Shown piece by piece: positions 12,501 through 27,500 of a stretch of DNA of 64,000 nt. The stretch is from NCBI GenBank assembly GCA_949987565.1, contig OX465117.1:7065021-7129020 (forward strand), given 5' to 3'. Position 1 is the stretch's first letter. The number at the start of each line of letters is the position of its first letter. The notes below the pieces were generated by a model. That model saw only the letters and a program-made list of their open reading frames with translations. It searched no databases and was not told where the DNA came from. The DNA comes from Luidia sarsii. Lineage: Eukaryota > Echinodermata > Asteroidea > Paxillosida > Luidiidae. Both the position numbers and the translations under genes were made by a program.

Positions 12501-15500
12501 CTCTGGATAAATGGATTAATACACTGCATACATGGACTAATACTCTGGATAAATGGATTAATAAACTGCACACATGGACTAATACTCTGGATAAATGGAT
12601 TGATACACTGCATACATGGACTAATACTCTGGATAAATGGATTGATAAACTGGATAAATGATTTATACACTTAATAAACTGATTAGTACACTTAATAAAT
12701 GGATAAATACACTTGATCAATAGATAAATGATACACCTGATAAATGGATCAATACACTTGATAAATGGATCAATACACTTGATCAATGGATCAATACACT
12801 TGATAAATGGATTGATACATGTACGCTTGATAAATGGCTTTATACAATGCATATATTGACTCCTACACTATACAGTATAAATGGATTAATACACTGGATA
12901 AATGGATTAATACAATGGATAAATGGATTAATATACTTGATGAATGGATTAATTCACTGGATAAATGGATTGATATACTTGATAAATGGGTTAATATACT
13001 TGATAAATGGATTAATACATTGGATAAATGGATTAATACACTGGATAAATGGATTAATATACTTGATGAATGGATTGATATACTTGATAAATGGGTTAAT
13101 ATACTTGAGAAATGGATTAATACATTGGATAAATGGATTAATACACTAGATAAATGGATTAATATACCGGTACATGTACTTGATAAATGGGTTAATATAC
13201 TTGCTAAATCAACTAATACACTGGAAAAATGGGTTAATACCCTTGATAGATGGATCGATACACTGGATAAATGGATTAGAATGTTTAGAAGTAGGGAAGT
13301 AAAGTTTGTGCACAACCCTATGGGAATGTCTCTCCAAGGTACATGTACTATCCAGGGTAATTATCATTGTCATTATCAATCGAGATGGTGTTAATCCAGC
13401 CGAGCACGTTGTTTTGACCAAGCTCGGAATTTTTCTCTTTCCCCTGCAGGCTCCTACACCAACCGCTTTGCCAACCAGAACCTGACGGACTGCCTGCCCT
13501 GCACGGCGGGCATGTACTGCAGCGGCTGGGGCCGGGCCCTGCCCAACGACGACTGCGACGAGGGCTGGTTCTGCTGGCAGAACTCCACCGAGCCCCAGCC
13601 GCCCGGCGCCCAGTGCCTGGCGGGCCACCGGTGCCCCCGGGGCAGCCCGGACCAGACCGCCTGCCTGTCGGGCACCTACCAGCCCTCTGTGGAGCAGGGC
13701 GAGTGCCTGGTCTGCCCTGCTGGTGAGATATTACATGGACCTGGTATTGTGAATTTCACACATTCAAGGGGGAAATATCACACATTCAACACGTGTTCAA
13801 GGGGGAAATATCACATAATTTGAGGGCAATATGTTCCATTTTGGGGACATATCACACACTTTAGGGCAATATCATATTTTTGAGGGCAATATCACACATT
13901 TAGGGGACATATCACACACTTTAGGGCAATATCTCAAATTTTGGGGACGCGTTACACACTTTAGGGCAATATCATATTTTGGGGGCAATAGCACATATTT
14001 GGAGGGCAATAACTCACATATGGGGGAAATATCACATATTTCAGGGGCAACATCTCATTTGGGGAAATATCACACATTTAAGGGCAATATCACATGGGGG
14101 AAGTGTCACTCATTTGGCGGCATTGTCACATGCTTGGGGTTAATATCACATTTGAGGGGTAATATCATACCTTATGGGGGCAATATCACACATTTTGGGG
14201 AAATATAACACATTTTGGGCCATTATAACACATTTTGGGCAATATAAAACATTTAAGGGCAATATCACATTTAGGGCGACATATCACACTTTTGGCATCA
14301 ATGTCACACATTTAGGACATGCATGTGATATGAGACCTACATTGTAAGAGTGGTCAAACCATGTGTCTCTCTCTCTTTTAATGTGATGTCCGTGTATGTA
14401 GGTTCGTACTGCGATCAAGATGAAGCCATTGCCGAAGAGCAGAGCGGGGTTGGAGCGCCCTCACATGGTGTGGTCACGCCCAAGGAGTGCCCCGCAGGTC
14501 TGTATAAGTATAGAGAGAGGTTCACATCCCTCCCTATCCCTTCAAAGCAATTGAAACTACCGCTAACACCCTCTTCTACCAGTAACTCCAAACAAAATGA
14601 CCTGGTTTTTTGGGTATGCCTATTTTTTATTTTATTTTATCAAACAAATCAATGAAAAACTGACTGGGAACTTTTGAACAAATTCAAAAAATCTGCATTC
14701 CACTCCCTTCCCTTTTGTCTTTCCTCTGTCATGTGTGTCGGGGCTTTCCTTCCCCTGACTGTCTGTGTATGTCCTCGTCATGCTGCCTTTGAGAAAGGTC
14801 CTGCTAGGATCGAAACGTCAGGCCCTCTAACTTTTGAAAATAAAAAAAAAATGGCACAGAAAACATTGACTGGACCGGAATTTGAACCTGAGATCTCGTT
14901 TTGCGTATCAGCGCTCTTCCCATTTGAGCTATCCAGCCCTTAGTTTGTGACAAGTCTTGAATGTTTTGAAATGATAATTTTAATCTCATTGCTATGATAT
15001 TTATTGCTGTCTATACATTTTCTTAATGAATGCAAAATCGCCCAAAACAAGGCTAAAAAGCCACCCAGGGTTAAGGGCAAGAGAAAGAAGGAGACAGAGA
15101 GGGAGGGACTCAGGAAGGCTGGAGATAGCAGGCATGCAACTTGTCCGCGGATCCGCGGATTTCCGCGTTTTATTTAATTCGGCCATTAAATTCGGCCATT
15201 AAATCAAAGTCATAAGTTGTCACAAACTACTCAGAATGCACCACAGAGCATCTAGAATCCAAAATTTTCCCGGGCCCTTAAGCAGGCCCCAAACCACACA
15301 CCGTAAGGGCTTCATGCTTCGCGCTCGCAGTTTCATTCGGACATTTTCCTCTTTTTTTACAATTCAAGAGTTGCATGCCTGAGAGAGGAATTAACATTCC
15401 TTAAAGTTCCCTAACATTCCCTTTATCATTGGGTGAGTTCTTTTTCTTGTTGCTTTTTTTTGGGGGCCAGGCTTCTACTGCCCTGAGGGCACGGAGACAG

Positions 15501-18500
15501 CCCAGCAGAACCCCTGCCCTGTGGGCACTTTCAGCAACCTGACCAGCATGGAGAACAACTCCCAGTGCCAACTCTGCACAGAAGGTATGGGTAGCTATCT
15601 TTCACGCCTCTCACACTGCAGGCTAGCTCTGAGTAGGGCTAATAGGTCATTTCGTACCCAAGTCATTTCATACCCAAGTCATTTCGTACCCAAGTCACTT
15701 CATACCCAAATTATTTAATACCCAAGTCATTTCGTACCCAACTCATTTCATACCCAACTCATTTTGTACCCAAGTCATTTCATACCCAACTCATTTCGTA
15801 CCCAAGTTATTTCATACCTAAGTCATTTTGTACCTAATTACGGTAAGTCAATTTGTACCGAAAGCCTTTTGCACCCAAGTCATTTCATACCCAAGTCATT
15901 TCGTACCCAAGTCACTTCATCATACCCAAGTTATTTCATACCCAAGTCATTTCGTACCCAACTCATTTCATACCCAACTCATTTTGTACCCAAGTCATTT
16001 CATACCCAACTCATTTCGTACCCAAGTTATTTTATGCCTAAGTCATTTTGTACCTAATTACGGTAGGTCATTTTGTACCGAAGTCATTTTGTACCCAAGT
16101 CATGTACCAGGTAGTACCCAAGTAATTTCTTACCCAAGTAATTTTGTACCCAAATCATTTAGTACCCAAATCTTTTTGTACACAAGTCGCCTCATACACA
16201 AGTCATCTCGTACCCAATACACCTCATACCCAAGTCACCTCATACCCAAGTCACCTCATACCCAAGTCACCTCATACCCAAGTCAGGTCACCCATAGCAT
16301 AATTGTAACCTGATTTTGTTTCTATTAGACGCTGTCTGTCTATAGGTTATGTATGAGTGTCTTGTACGTGCTGATATGTAATAGTGCCCTCAGTTGACGG
16401 ATGGTATTTTTCCCACTGGTGCCCACACAGGCTACTACTGTGACGCCACCAACCAGGTGGCTCCGAGGGCAGTCTGCACGGCCGGCTTCTACTGCGTCCT
16501 CGGGGCGGACACGCCCACCCCAGACCCAGCTGACGCCCGGGGCGGGCCCTGCCCCCAGGGCACCTACTGCGAGGCGGGCTCCGCCTGGTACGAGTACTGC
16601 CCCAAGGGCACCTACGGGGCGGGCGACAAGCTGTCGGCCGTGGGCGACTGCACCGACTGTCCCCCGGGCGAGTTCTGCCCGGAGGTTGGGCTTACAGAGC
16701 CCAGTGGCGGCTGCGAAGCGGGTAAGGAGGCCGGAGGGCGCCCCCTAGAGTTTGTCCATGGAGAGGCGGGATGGGATCAAAGGGGCATCCGAACATTTGA
16801 AGAAGTTTGAGCGTTAAGTTCAGTTGTAGACACGATAAGATTCCAATGATAGAAGATAGACAAGGCTGGTAATCTGGAAGCTTAAGGTATACATGGGTGA
16901 GATGGAAAGGAAGGGCATGCTGTAGGGACCAATGTTAAGAAGGGAATTTCAAAGGAAAAGTGACAGGTTGAACACAATTTGTTTTTATTTTTTATTAAAT
17001 GATATTTTAATAAAGCATTCCAAGTGTAAGGACAAGTTCTGCTTTTCAGAAAGGCAGCATCACTCCATTGACCTAGGACTCGAGTGTACTGAAAGGACTA
17101 CTTGATAGAGCCCTTTGTAAAAACAAAAGGAAGGTACACTGTAGTGTCATTCTAGTGATCTAGCACTCGATTGTATTGAAAAGACTATTTGATAGGGGCC
17201 TTTGTAAAAAACAAAAGGAAGGTACACTGTAGTGTCATTCTAGTGATCTAGCATTCGATTGTATTGAAAAGACTACTTGATAGGGGCCTTTGTAAAAACA
17301 AAAGGAAGGTACACTGTAGTGTCATTCTAGTGATCTAGCACTCGATTGTATTGAAAAGACTATTTGATAGGGGCCTTTGTAAAAAATATGGGAAGGCAGT
17401 GTCATTCTAGTGACCTACATGACCTACCGGTAGCACTCGATTGTACTGAAAAGACTATTAATTTGTGACCTGCTCACAAATGGGGCGCTATGCTATGACT
17501 CGTAAAGGGCTGGTCTATGTGAAGAGGCCAGAGGGTGAAACAAAATTCACAATTTTATTTTTTAAATTAAAAAAAAAAAAAAAAATTTTGGGGGGGAGTT
17601 TATTGGCTTCTATCATATAAATATTTTCATGATTTGTTTTAGAAAGATAGCTTCAAAGGAACATAACTGTTGCTAGGGACATTCACGAGAGTTTCTCTTT
17701 TATAGCAAATTGTCTTTTCCACTTGGGCTGCATCTCTGAGATCACTTTTGTAAAAATGATACAACATGAATATGCACATAACGGTATATCTCCAGAATGC
17801 AAAATGCCATGAGGTTCGAACCTACACCAAATTAAAGCTTATCATGTAACCAATTCAGCTATGTATATGACTAAGATTTTCAATGTTGGCACATACGGTA
17901 ATACCCATTTTTGTGGAGCCGGACACATTTGATAGAGGTCTGTGTAGAATAAAATGGGGGAGATAAATTCCCAATTTCTTTGACCTTTTGACAGGATTTT
18001 ATTGCACTGGAGCGGCGGAGAAATCCAACCCGGTCAGCGAAGCCTACGGTGACCGCTGCCCTGTCGGACACTACTGTCCGGTCAACACCTCCAGCTCCAT
18101 CCCATGCCCCACCGGCACCTACCAGCCCCAAGTCCAGATGACCAACGACACTGCCTGCCTGCCCTGCGCACCGGGCATGTTCTGCAACCAGACTGGAGCT
18201 GAGAACATGGCAGGTAAGAAAGACAAAGACGAAGACAAATTTTATATCTCAAAATTTAGTGGGCCTGACATTTTGATCCTACAGTGGCAGGACCTTTCTC
18301 AAAGGCAGAGTGACAAGGACAAAACAGATACATTTACACGAAGGACTTCGTGTACACGTATCTGTTTTGTCCTTGTCACTCTGACTTTGAGAAAGGTCCT
18401 GCTAGGATCGAACGTCAGGCCCACTAAATTTTGAGATTTGCATTTTGGTAATTTTAGTCAGTGAGCAGTTTTCAACATTTTTGTATATCAATTTTATATT

Positions 18501-21500
18501 TATTATTTCATTCTATGAGGGTTTGCCCTGCTCGACGTGATAAACACTGAGTGCTCAGTGCTTTTCCCGATGCGTGATAGAAATATTTTAGGCAGCTCAA
18601 GTGGGATTCAATCCCGCGACTCTCCGCTTTCTACGGTAGTATGGATGCCTTAACCATTTGACCACCGAGCTGGTCGAGGTCGTGTGGTGGATTTGAATAA
18701 TGTACCGTAATTCCAGAATGCATGTACAGTGGAACTTCACTATAACGAACATCCCGGGATCCATGAACATTTTTTGGTATAGCGGTTGTTCGTTATAGCA
18801 GTTGCGGCCACGTATTTTGTACAAAAAAATTCAGGAATGAAACGTTGTGTTTGTTATAGCAACGTTTCACTGTATTCATATTTAAAATTTAGTGGGCCTG
18901 ATGTTGCGATCCTAGCAGGACCTTTCTCAAAGGCAAAGAGAAAGGTCCTGCTAGGATTGAAACGTCAGGCCCACTAAATTTTAAGATTTGCATTTTGGTA
19001 ATTTTAGTCAGCAAGCAGTTTGCAACATTTTTGTATATCACTGTATTCATATTTATTTTTATTTCCTGGATACATGTATACACATCAAGCACACTCAAAT
19101 AACAATAAAGCAGAAAACAAAAATAAATTAATTTCTTGAAAATGGCAAAGAAAACTTTGACTGGACCAGGACTCGAACCCAAGACCTCTGGATTAATGTA
19201 CCAGCGCTCTTCCATCTGAGCTATCCAGCCCTAAGATGGTGGCCTTCCCTAATAGTCAACTAGTCTTTGTCGGGTGGGGGCACCAGTCAGAAGTAATTCA
19301 ACCATTAACTACCGTATATTTCCAGGGATCACACCCCCACTTTCATTCAAATGTGAACAACCAATTGTTATAAACCTGGCTACAGCAGCTCGGGGATCAC
19401 ACAATGTGGATGCAGCTTTTTCAATCCAAGTCGAACAAGTCAGTTTTTCCTTTGTTTGTTTAACTCAATTTGAATCAAATATATAAAAGGACAAATTGGA
19501 AAACCTTTTTTTTTCAGGAGAGTGCGATTCTGGTTACTACTGTGTGGGCGGGGCATCCTCCTCCGCCCCCGTGGATGGCGTGACGGGCGACATCTGCCCT
19601 CGTGGGTCCTTCTGCATCCAGGGTTCCTCCTTCCATCACTTCTGCCCCAATGGGACTTACGTCAACTACACCATGGCATCGGAGTGCGAAGACTGCCCTC
19701 AAGGTGAACAAAAATGACGCAGCCGGAAAGAACGGCTGGTTTGTCTGAGGCAAGGCATGAGCCTCCATCCCTATTGGTGGTAGACTGCCAGCCAAGGCTG
19801 ACAAATAGAACTGGGAGGGGGTGACTAGTCTGAAGCAAGGCATGAGCCTCCATCCCTATTGGTGGTAGACTGCCAGCCAAGGCTGACAAATAGAACTGGG
19901 AGGGGGTGACTAGTCTGAAGCAAGGCATAAGCCTCCATCCCTATTGGTGGTAGACTGCCAGCCAAGGCTGACAGATAGAACTGGGAGGGGGTGACTAGTC
20001 TGAAGCAAGGCATGAGCCTCCATCCCTATTGGTGGTAGACTGCCACCCAAGGCTGACAGATAGAACTGGGAGGGGGTGACTAGTCTGAAGCAAGGCATGA
20101 GCCTCCATCCCTATTGGTGGTAGACTGCCACCCAAGGCTGACAGATAGAACTGGGAGGGGGTGACTAGTCTAAACTGAATCAAGGCCGAAACCTACATCC
20201 AAGTCCAGACAGAGCCACCCTCACAACCTCTCTCAATCCCTCTCCACGCCAGGTCACTACTGCGTCCGGAGGGTCAGCGCCGACCCTTGCCCCCCGGGCT
20301 ACTTCTGCCCGCCCCGTACGGGCGCCGACCTCCACCTCTGCCCCGCCGGCACCTACAACCCGGGCTACGGGCTCTACCAGGAGACCCAGTGCGCCCAGTG
20401 CGACCCGGGCAAGTTCTGCCAGTACCCCGGCCAGGACAACGTGACGGGCAACTGCGCCGCCGGCTACTACTGCCAGCTGGGTGAGTGAGGCCGGAACCAG
20501 TCCGAATGGGCTCCTGGGGGTTGGTGAAAACTAGGCCCCTGTCCAAAACCCGGCTTAGGCTTCAGCTCCGGCTTCGTCTCTACTACCCAAAACGTCTGAA
20601 AACACAGGTTGGAGTTCTTTGCTGAAGTTGAAGCTTTGGATTCTTTTACAAAAAATGCAGTGTAACATAAAAAAAACCAAAGCCTAAGGCCTCCTGTTTC
20701 CACGCATTGTTCTTTAGAATGGACGAAAGAATTAGAGACAAAGCCTGAGCCTGAGCCTAAGCCGGGTTTTGGAAAAGGGCCCTGTATGGATGTCTTGGCC
20801 TTGCAGTCAATGGGTTTAGATGTTTGGATGTATGACGGTTTTTATCTTCGTCGGGCTCATTTCCGGTGCCACACGGGGGCTTTTGAACAATGGGTCATTT
20901 TCAAAAGTCACTAAACAATCGGTAGCATTCTTTATCTGTCTGTCTGTGAAATACCCCCGGTAGATCAACGAGGGAATACTGTGTGTACATGTGAGTTCAT
21001 CTGCCATCATTTGTACACATTTTGTAATCTTTAAAATGTAGTGGGCCTGTCGTTTTGATCCTAGCAGGACCTTTCTCAACAGCAGAGTGACAAGGACAAA
21101 ACAGAAACATGTACACTAGGGAAGGGGGAAGAGAGTGAAAAGGACACGGATGAGAAACAAAGGACTAAGAGTAAAGCTGGTAGGGAGAGATCAAAGGGAA
21201 GGTCAAGGAGTAGGGTAGGGATTGGTGAGAAGAGGGGGAAAGATCAAAGAGAGAAGTGTGGAGGAGTGAACACAAAAGAAGAATTATCAGAAAGCTGCAT
21301 GGTGTTAGTCATTACCCTCCTGGATGTTGAGACCATGTGGTTGAGTAGTCCGAAGACGCTTCATCCACATTTTCTCACGCCATCAACATTTTTGTATATC
21401 ACAATTTGTCATTTGTTTGATTGCCCCCTTCGATAGGCGTGAACACGGACCAGCCGTCTGGCGGGCATACCGGGGAGGGCGGCATCTGCCCCGTGGGCTC

Positions 21501-24500
21501 CTACTGCCCCGAGGGCACCGCGGTGCCCCTGGGCTGCCCCGCCGGCCACTACGCCAACGTGGAGCAGCAGTCGGAGTGCACGGAGTGCAAGGCCGGCCAC
21601 TACTGCCTGGAGAATGCCACCTCCTATCAGGACAGCATCTGCCCCTCAGGTAAGCCAGGCTCCGGACTGATGCCACTCGGGACTCGGGTCACGATGACAG
21701 ATGGCACCGACCCGGACTTGGACCCACTGACTCGGACAGGGCAATGACAATGGTGATGATGATGACAGTCATGACAATTATGGCAATGATGACAATCATG
21801 ACGATGACAATCATGACGATGACAATCATGACGATGACAATCATGACGATGACAATCATGATGATGACAATCATGATGATGACAATCATGATGATGACAA
21901 TCATGATGATGACAATTATGACGATGATGACAATCATGACAATGATGAATAGCATGACGATGATGAAAATCATGACAATGATAACAATGATAATGATGAT
22001 GATGACAACATGACAATCATGACAATGGTGACAATGATTACAATGATGACAATGATGATGGTGATAATGGTGAGGATAGTGAAGATGGTGATGGCGACAA
22101 TGAGGATGGCGGTGATGAGGGTGACGTTGATTCTGATGTTCTTGTCCCTGTCCAGGTTACTACTGCCCAGCCGGCACCCGTTATCCCTATGAGTTCCCTT
22201 GCCCTAAGGGCAGCTACAACCCAGTCAATGGCAGCGAAAGCCCAGAGGACTGCCTGTCATGCCCACGGGGCGACTTCTGCGAATGTGAGTTTTCATCTCT
22301 GTCTCTCTCTCTCTTTCTATCTCCCCTTCTCTTTCTCTCTCCCTTTCTCTCTCTCCCTTCCCCTCTCCCTCTTCCCTCTCCCCCCTCTCTCTCTTTATCT
22401 CTCTCTCTTTCTATCTCCCCTTCTCTTTCTCTCTCCCTTTCTCTCTCTCCCTTCCCCTCTCCCTCTTCTCTCTCTCCCTCTCTCTCTCTCTCTTTCTACA
22501 TGCATCTCCCCTTCTCTTTCTCTCTCCCTTTCTCTTTCTCCCTTCCCCTCTCCCTCTTCCCTCTCCCCCCTCTCTCTCTTTATCTCTCTCTTTCTATCTC
22601 CCCTTCTCTTTCTCTCTCCCTTTCTCTCTTTCCCTTCCCCTCTCCCTCTTTCCTCTCTCCCTTTCTTTCTCTCTTTCTACATGTATCTCCCCTTCTCTTT
22701 CTCTCTCCCTTTCTCTCTCTCCCTTCCCCTCTCCCTCTTCCCTCTCCCCCCTCTCTCTCTTTATCTCTCTCTTTCTATCTCCCCTTCTCTTTCTCTCTCC
22801 CTTTCTCTCTCTCCCTTCCCCTCTCCCACTCCCCCCTCTCTCTCTCCTCTCAATTCCCCCTTCCTTTCTCTCTGTCTCTCTGTCTCTCTGTCTCTCTCTC
22901 TCCCTCTTTCTCTCTGTCTCTCTCCCAATCTCTCTCTCTCATTCTCTCTCTCCCCCTCTCTCTATCTTTCTCTCTCTCTCTCTCATTCTCTCTCTTTCTC
23001 TTTCTCTCTCTCTCTCTCTCCTTCTCTCTCTTTCTCTTTCTCTCCTATTTTTTTTTTTTTTACTTGGCCTTAGTTACACATTGAGTAGGGCAGACGTTTC
23101 TCCTTCCAGCCCTCTGTTTGTTAGTTGATTGTTGTTTTGTTTTGGGGGTTTTGTTCCAGTCGATGGGATGGATACCACCAGTGGTCCGTGCAGTGCCGGA
23201 TGGTATTGCACTGGTGGATCCTTCATGGCTCAGCCGTCACCCGCAGGCAATGCCACCGAGCTCTCCAAATGCACCTGCCCTGTGGCTAACTACACTGGTG
23301 AGTAGGACTTCTGCATCGGCCTTATGGGGAGGTGGGGAAAGAGGGGGAGGAAGGGGAGGAGGGGGAGGATGTGGGGGGAAGAGGATGATGGGGGAAGAGG
23401 ATGAGGGGGGATGGGGAGGAGGAAGAGGATGAGGGGGAAGAGGATGAGGGGGGATGGGGAGGAGGAAGAGGATGAGGGGGGAAGAGGATGAGGGGGGATG
23501 GGGAGGAGGAAGAGGATGAGGGGGGAAGAGGATGAGGGGGGAAGAGGATGAGCGGGGGATGGGGAGGAGGAAGAGGATGAGGGGGGATGGGGAGGAGGAA
23601 GAGGATGAGGGGGGAAGAGGATGAGGGGGGATGGGGAGGAGGAAGAGGATGAGGGGGGAAGAGGATGAGGGGGGAAGAGGATGAGGGGGGATGGGGAGGA
23701 GGAAGAGGATGAGGGGGGGGGGGAGGATGAGAGGGAAAGAGGATGAGGGGGATGGGGAGGAGGAAGATGATGAGGGGGGATGGGGAGGAGGAAGAGGATG
23801 AGGGGGGAAGAGGATGAGGGGGGATGGGGAGGAGGAAGAGGATGAGGGGGGAAGAGGATGAGGGGGGAAGAGGATGAGGGGGGATGGGGAGGAGGAAGAG
23901 GATGAGGGGGGAAGAGGATGAAGGGGGATGGGGAGGAGGAAGAGGATGAGGGGGAAGAGGATGAGGGGGATGGGGAGGAGGAAGAGGATGAGGGGGGATG
24001 AGGATGAAGGGGGATGGGGAGGAGGAAGAGGATGAGGGGGAAGAGGATGAGAGGGGATGGGGAGGAGGAAGAGGATGAAGGGGAAGAGGATGAGGGGGAT
24101 GGGGAGGAGGAAGAGGATGAGGGGGAAGAGGATGAGGGGGATGGGGAGGAGGAAGAGAACGAGGGGGGAAGAGGATGAGGGGGGATGGGGAGGAGGAAGA
24201 GGATGAGGGGGGAAGGGGATGAGGGGGGATGGGGAGGAGGAAGAGGATGAGGGGGGAAGAGGATGAGGGGGGATGGGGAGGAGGAAGAGGATGAGGGGGG
24301 GAAGAGGATGAGGGGGGTGGGGAGGAGGAAGAGGATGAGGGGGGAAGAGGATGAGGGGGGAAGAGGATGAGGGGGGATGGGGAGGAGGAAGAGGATGAGG
24401 GGGAAGAGGATGAGGGGTGGATGGGGAGGAGGAAGAGGATGTGGGGGGAAGAGGATGAGGGGGGATGGGGAGGAGGAAGAGGATGAGGGGGAAGAGGATG

Positions 24501-27500
24501 AGGGGGATGGGGAGGAGGAAGAGGATGAGGGGGAGGTAGCTGTCGGCAAGGGGGAGGATGGGGAGGAGGAAGAGGATGAGGGGGAGGAAGTGGTCATCAC
24601 GGGGGGGTGGGGGGGGATGGGGAGGAGGAAGAGGATATAGATTGTTTGGGCCCAAAATTAGGGAGAAAAACACATGAGAAATTTAATGAGCACAAAGGTT
24701 TCTGTGCTGCAAAGAGAATAACAATTATGACGATCGCAAAATGCTGCCATGAAATTTCTGGGTTTTTTTTCCGTAGGCGGTGAATGTTGGCCAGGCACTT
24801 ATTGTCCCATCGGCAGTGGTTACCCGGTATCCTGCGATGAAGGCAAATACTGCAGGGAGTGGGGCAGGGACCAGCCAAACGATAACTGCAACGCAGGTAC
24901 GTAAACATACATTATGTGGGACTGAAAGGCAACTGTGCACAAAGTATATGGGACTGAAAAGCAACTGTGCACAAAGTATATGGGACTGAAAGGCAACTGC
25001 GCACAAAGTATATGGGACTGAAAGGCATCTGTGCACAAAGTATATTGGACTGAAAGGCAACTGTGCACAAAGTATATGGGACTGAAAGGCAACTGTGCAC
25101 AAAGTAAATGGGACTGAAAGGCAACTGTGCACAAAGTATATTGGACTGAAAGGCAACTGTGCACAAAGTATATGATCTTTAGAATATATGAATATGCATG
25201 AGGCTTAACCACATCCTGCCTCCCCATTGGTTCTTAGGCTACTACTGTGACGGTGGGATTGACCGGCCTGATCCGCCTCATCGCCTCTGCCCTGCTGGTT
25301 CCTACTGTGAGGAAGGCTCCATCACCCACACCCCTTGCCCAGCGGGTACCTTCTCCAACACCACAGGTGGGTGCAGTGGGCTCACGCAACGAAATCTGTG
25401 GCCAGGACCTAATGTCACAGAGCCGCTTGAGCCTGAAAATCTGCTAAGATGGAAAAGTCTTCCTTCTGTAAACAGGATTACAAACTGCACTGCGATGTTA
25501 TGGTCTGGAGCTTAGGAAGTGAAAAGCCCCATTGTTATTATCAATCTAAGGCCGTGTCCGAATCGGTCGTCTAGAGCTAGGTCTAGGTCTTGCCCCTATT
25601 GGAAATACACGGAGATGCGAAGACAATAGCCCTAGCCGTAGCTCTGGAACACAGCCTCAATCTCAAACACAGCCTCAATCTTGATCACCATTTTGTATAA
25701 TCTACACCCAATCTGCCTTCAGAAGGTAGAGGGCCTGACATTTTTGATCCTAGGAGGACCGTTCTCTTTCTGCCTTTGATGAGAAAGGTCCTGCTAGGAT
25801 CGAAACGTCAGGCCCTCTAATTTTTGGGATTTATGTATTGCAGGTCATTTTAGTCGGTGAGCAGTTTCCAACATTTTTTTTTTTTTTTTTTGTATTTGCT
25901 TCACAATCTGTCTTCGCTCAGGCAACGTCAATGTGACCTACTGCCTGCCCTGCACCCCGGGCTCCTACTGCCAGGGCGGGGGCAACACCGCCCCCACGGC
26001 GCCCTGCGACCAGGGCTACTACTGCCCCGAGGGCCAGGACACGGCCACCCCGGCCGGGTACAACTGCACCGTGGGCCACTTCTGCGCCGGGGGTGACCCC
26101 ACCCCCGAGCCATGCGTCTCGGGCGACTATCAGGACGAAGAGGGCTCCTGGGAGTGCAAGACCTGCCCCGCCGAGTAGTAAGTAGTGGAGGGACTCCGTG
26201 CTAGTCTATTATGTGTAGCCCCGCCGAGTAGTAAGTAGTGGAGGGACTCCGTGCTAGTCTATTATGTGTAGCCCCACCGAGTAGTAAGTAGTGGAGGGAC
26301 TCCGTGCTAGTCTATTATTTGTAGCCCCGCCGAGTAGTAAGTAGTGGAGGGACTCCGTGCTAGTCTATTATGTGTAAACAAAAAAAGTCAATGGACTGGT
26401 GCGGGACTATTCTTTGTAGAAAGTGAAGGGAATGGTGCCAGTCTATTCTTTGTAAAGAAAAAATGAGGGGACTGGTGCCGGTCTATTCTTCGTAAAACGT
26501 GAAAGGAATGGTACAAGTCTATTATGTGTAAAACAAAGTCGAGGGACAGGTGCCAGTCCATTCTTGGTTAAAATGGAAGGGACTAGTGCCAGTCTGTTCT
26601 TTGTCACGGACAAAGTGACTTGGGTTTGAAATGACCTGTTAACTCCAACCCAGCTACAGCGATGCCACTGTGTAGTCGGAGGACTGATGCAAGTCAAATA
26701 GTGAAATGTTTCTATTTTTGTATCTGATGTCATAAAACCTTTTCATCATTTCTTATCTTTCAGCTACTGCGATGCCACTGAGGCTGCACTGTCGTTAGGT
26801 GTGGTCAGTTCGGGCGTGGTGGTACCCACGGCGTGCCCAGCGGGCTCCTACTGCCCCGAGGGTAGCCAGGGTGGACGACAGTACCTGTGCCCCGTGGGCT
26901 ACTACAGCAACGCCACCCGTCTAAGGGAGGAGGGCCAGTGCCAACCATGCCCAGGGGGCACCTACTGCGATGGACAAGGTATTGGGGGTTGCCTTGATGG
27001 GCACTTGACCAAATGGTCTGAGGGTTGGGATTGGGTTTTGGTTTTGGTTTTGGTTTTGGTTTGGGTTTGGGTTTGGGTTTGGGTTTGGGTTTGGGTTTGG
27101 GTTTGGGTTTGGGCTTGGGTTTGGGTTTGGGTTTGGGTTTAGGCTTGAGCTTGGGCTTGGGTTTGGGCTTGGGCTTGGGCTTGGGTTTGGGTTTGGGTTT
27201 GGGTTTGGGTTTGGGCTTGGGTTTGGGTTTGGGTTTGGGTTTAGGCTTGAGCTTGGGCTTGGGTTTGGGCTTGGGTTTGGGCTTGGGCTTGGGCTTGGGT
27301 TTGGGTTTGGGTTTGGGCTTGGGCTTGGGTTTGGGTTTGGGTTTGGGTTTAGGTTTAGGCTTGAGCTTGGGCTTGGGTTTGGGCTTGGGCTGCTTGGGTT
27401 TGGGATTGGGTTTGGGTTTGGGATTGGGTTTGGGTTTGGGATTGGGTTTGGGTTTGGGTTTGGGTTTCGGCTTGGGCTTGGGTTTGGGTTTGGGTTTGGG

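Noticed and set aside
19662..20183. Repeated 62-codon minus-strand frames with near-identical protein
   Set aside because: The 85-bp unit places the same start and stop once per two units. The same frames recur wherever the unit does (introns 12, 46 and 53), so this is not a gene family.
22189..24673. Long Ser/Leu/Pro-rich frames (up to 478 codons) on both strands
   Set aside because: Products of the polypyrimidine and polypurine arrays of introns 22 and 23. Homopolymeric composition and openness in several frames rule out genes.
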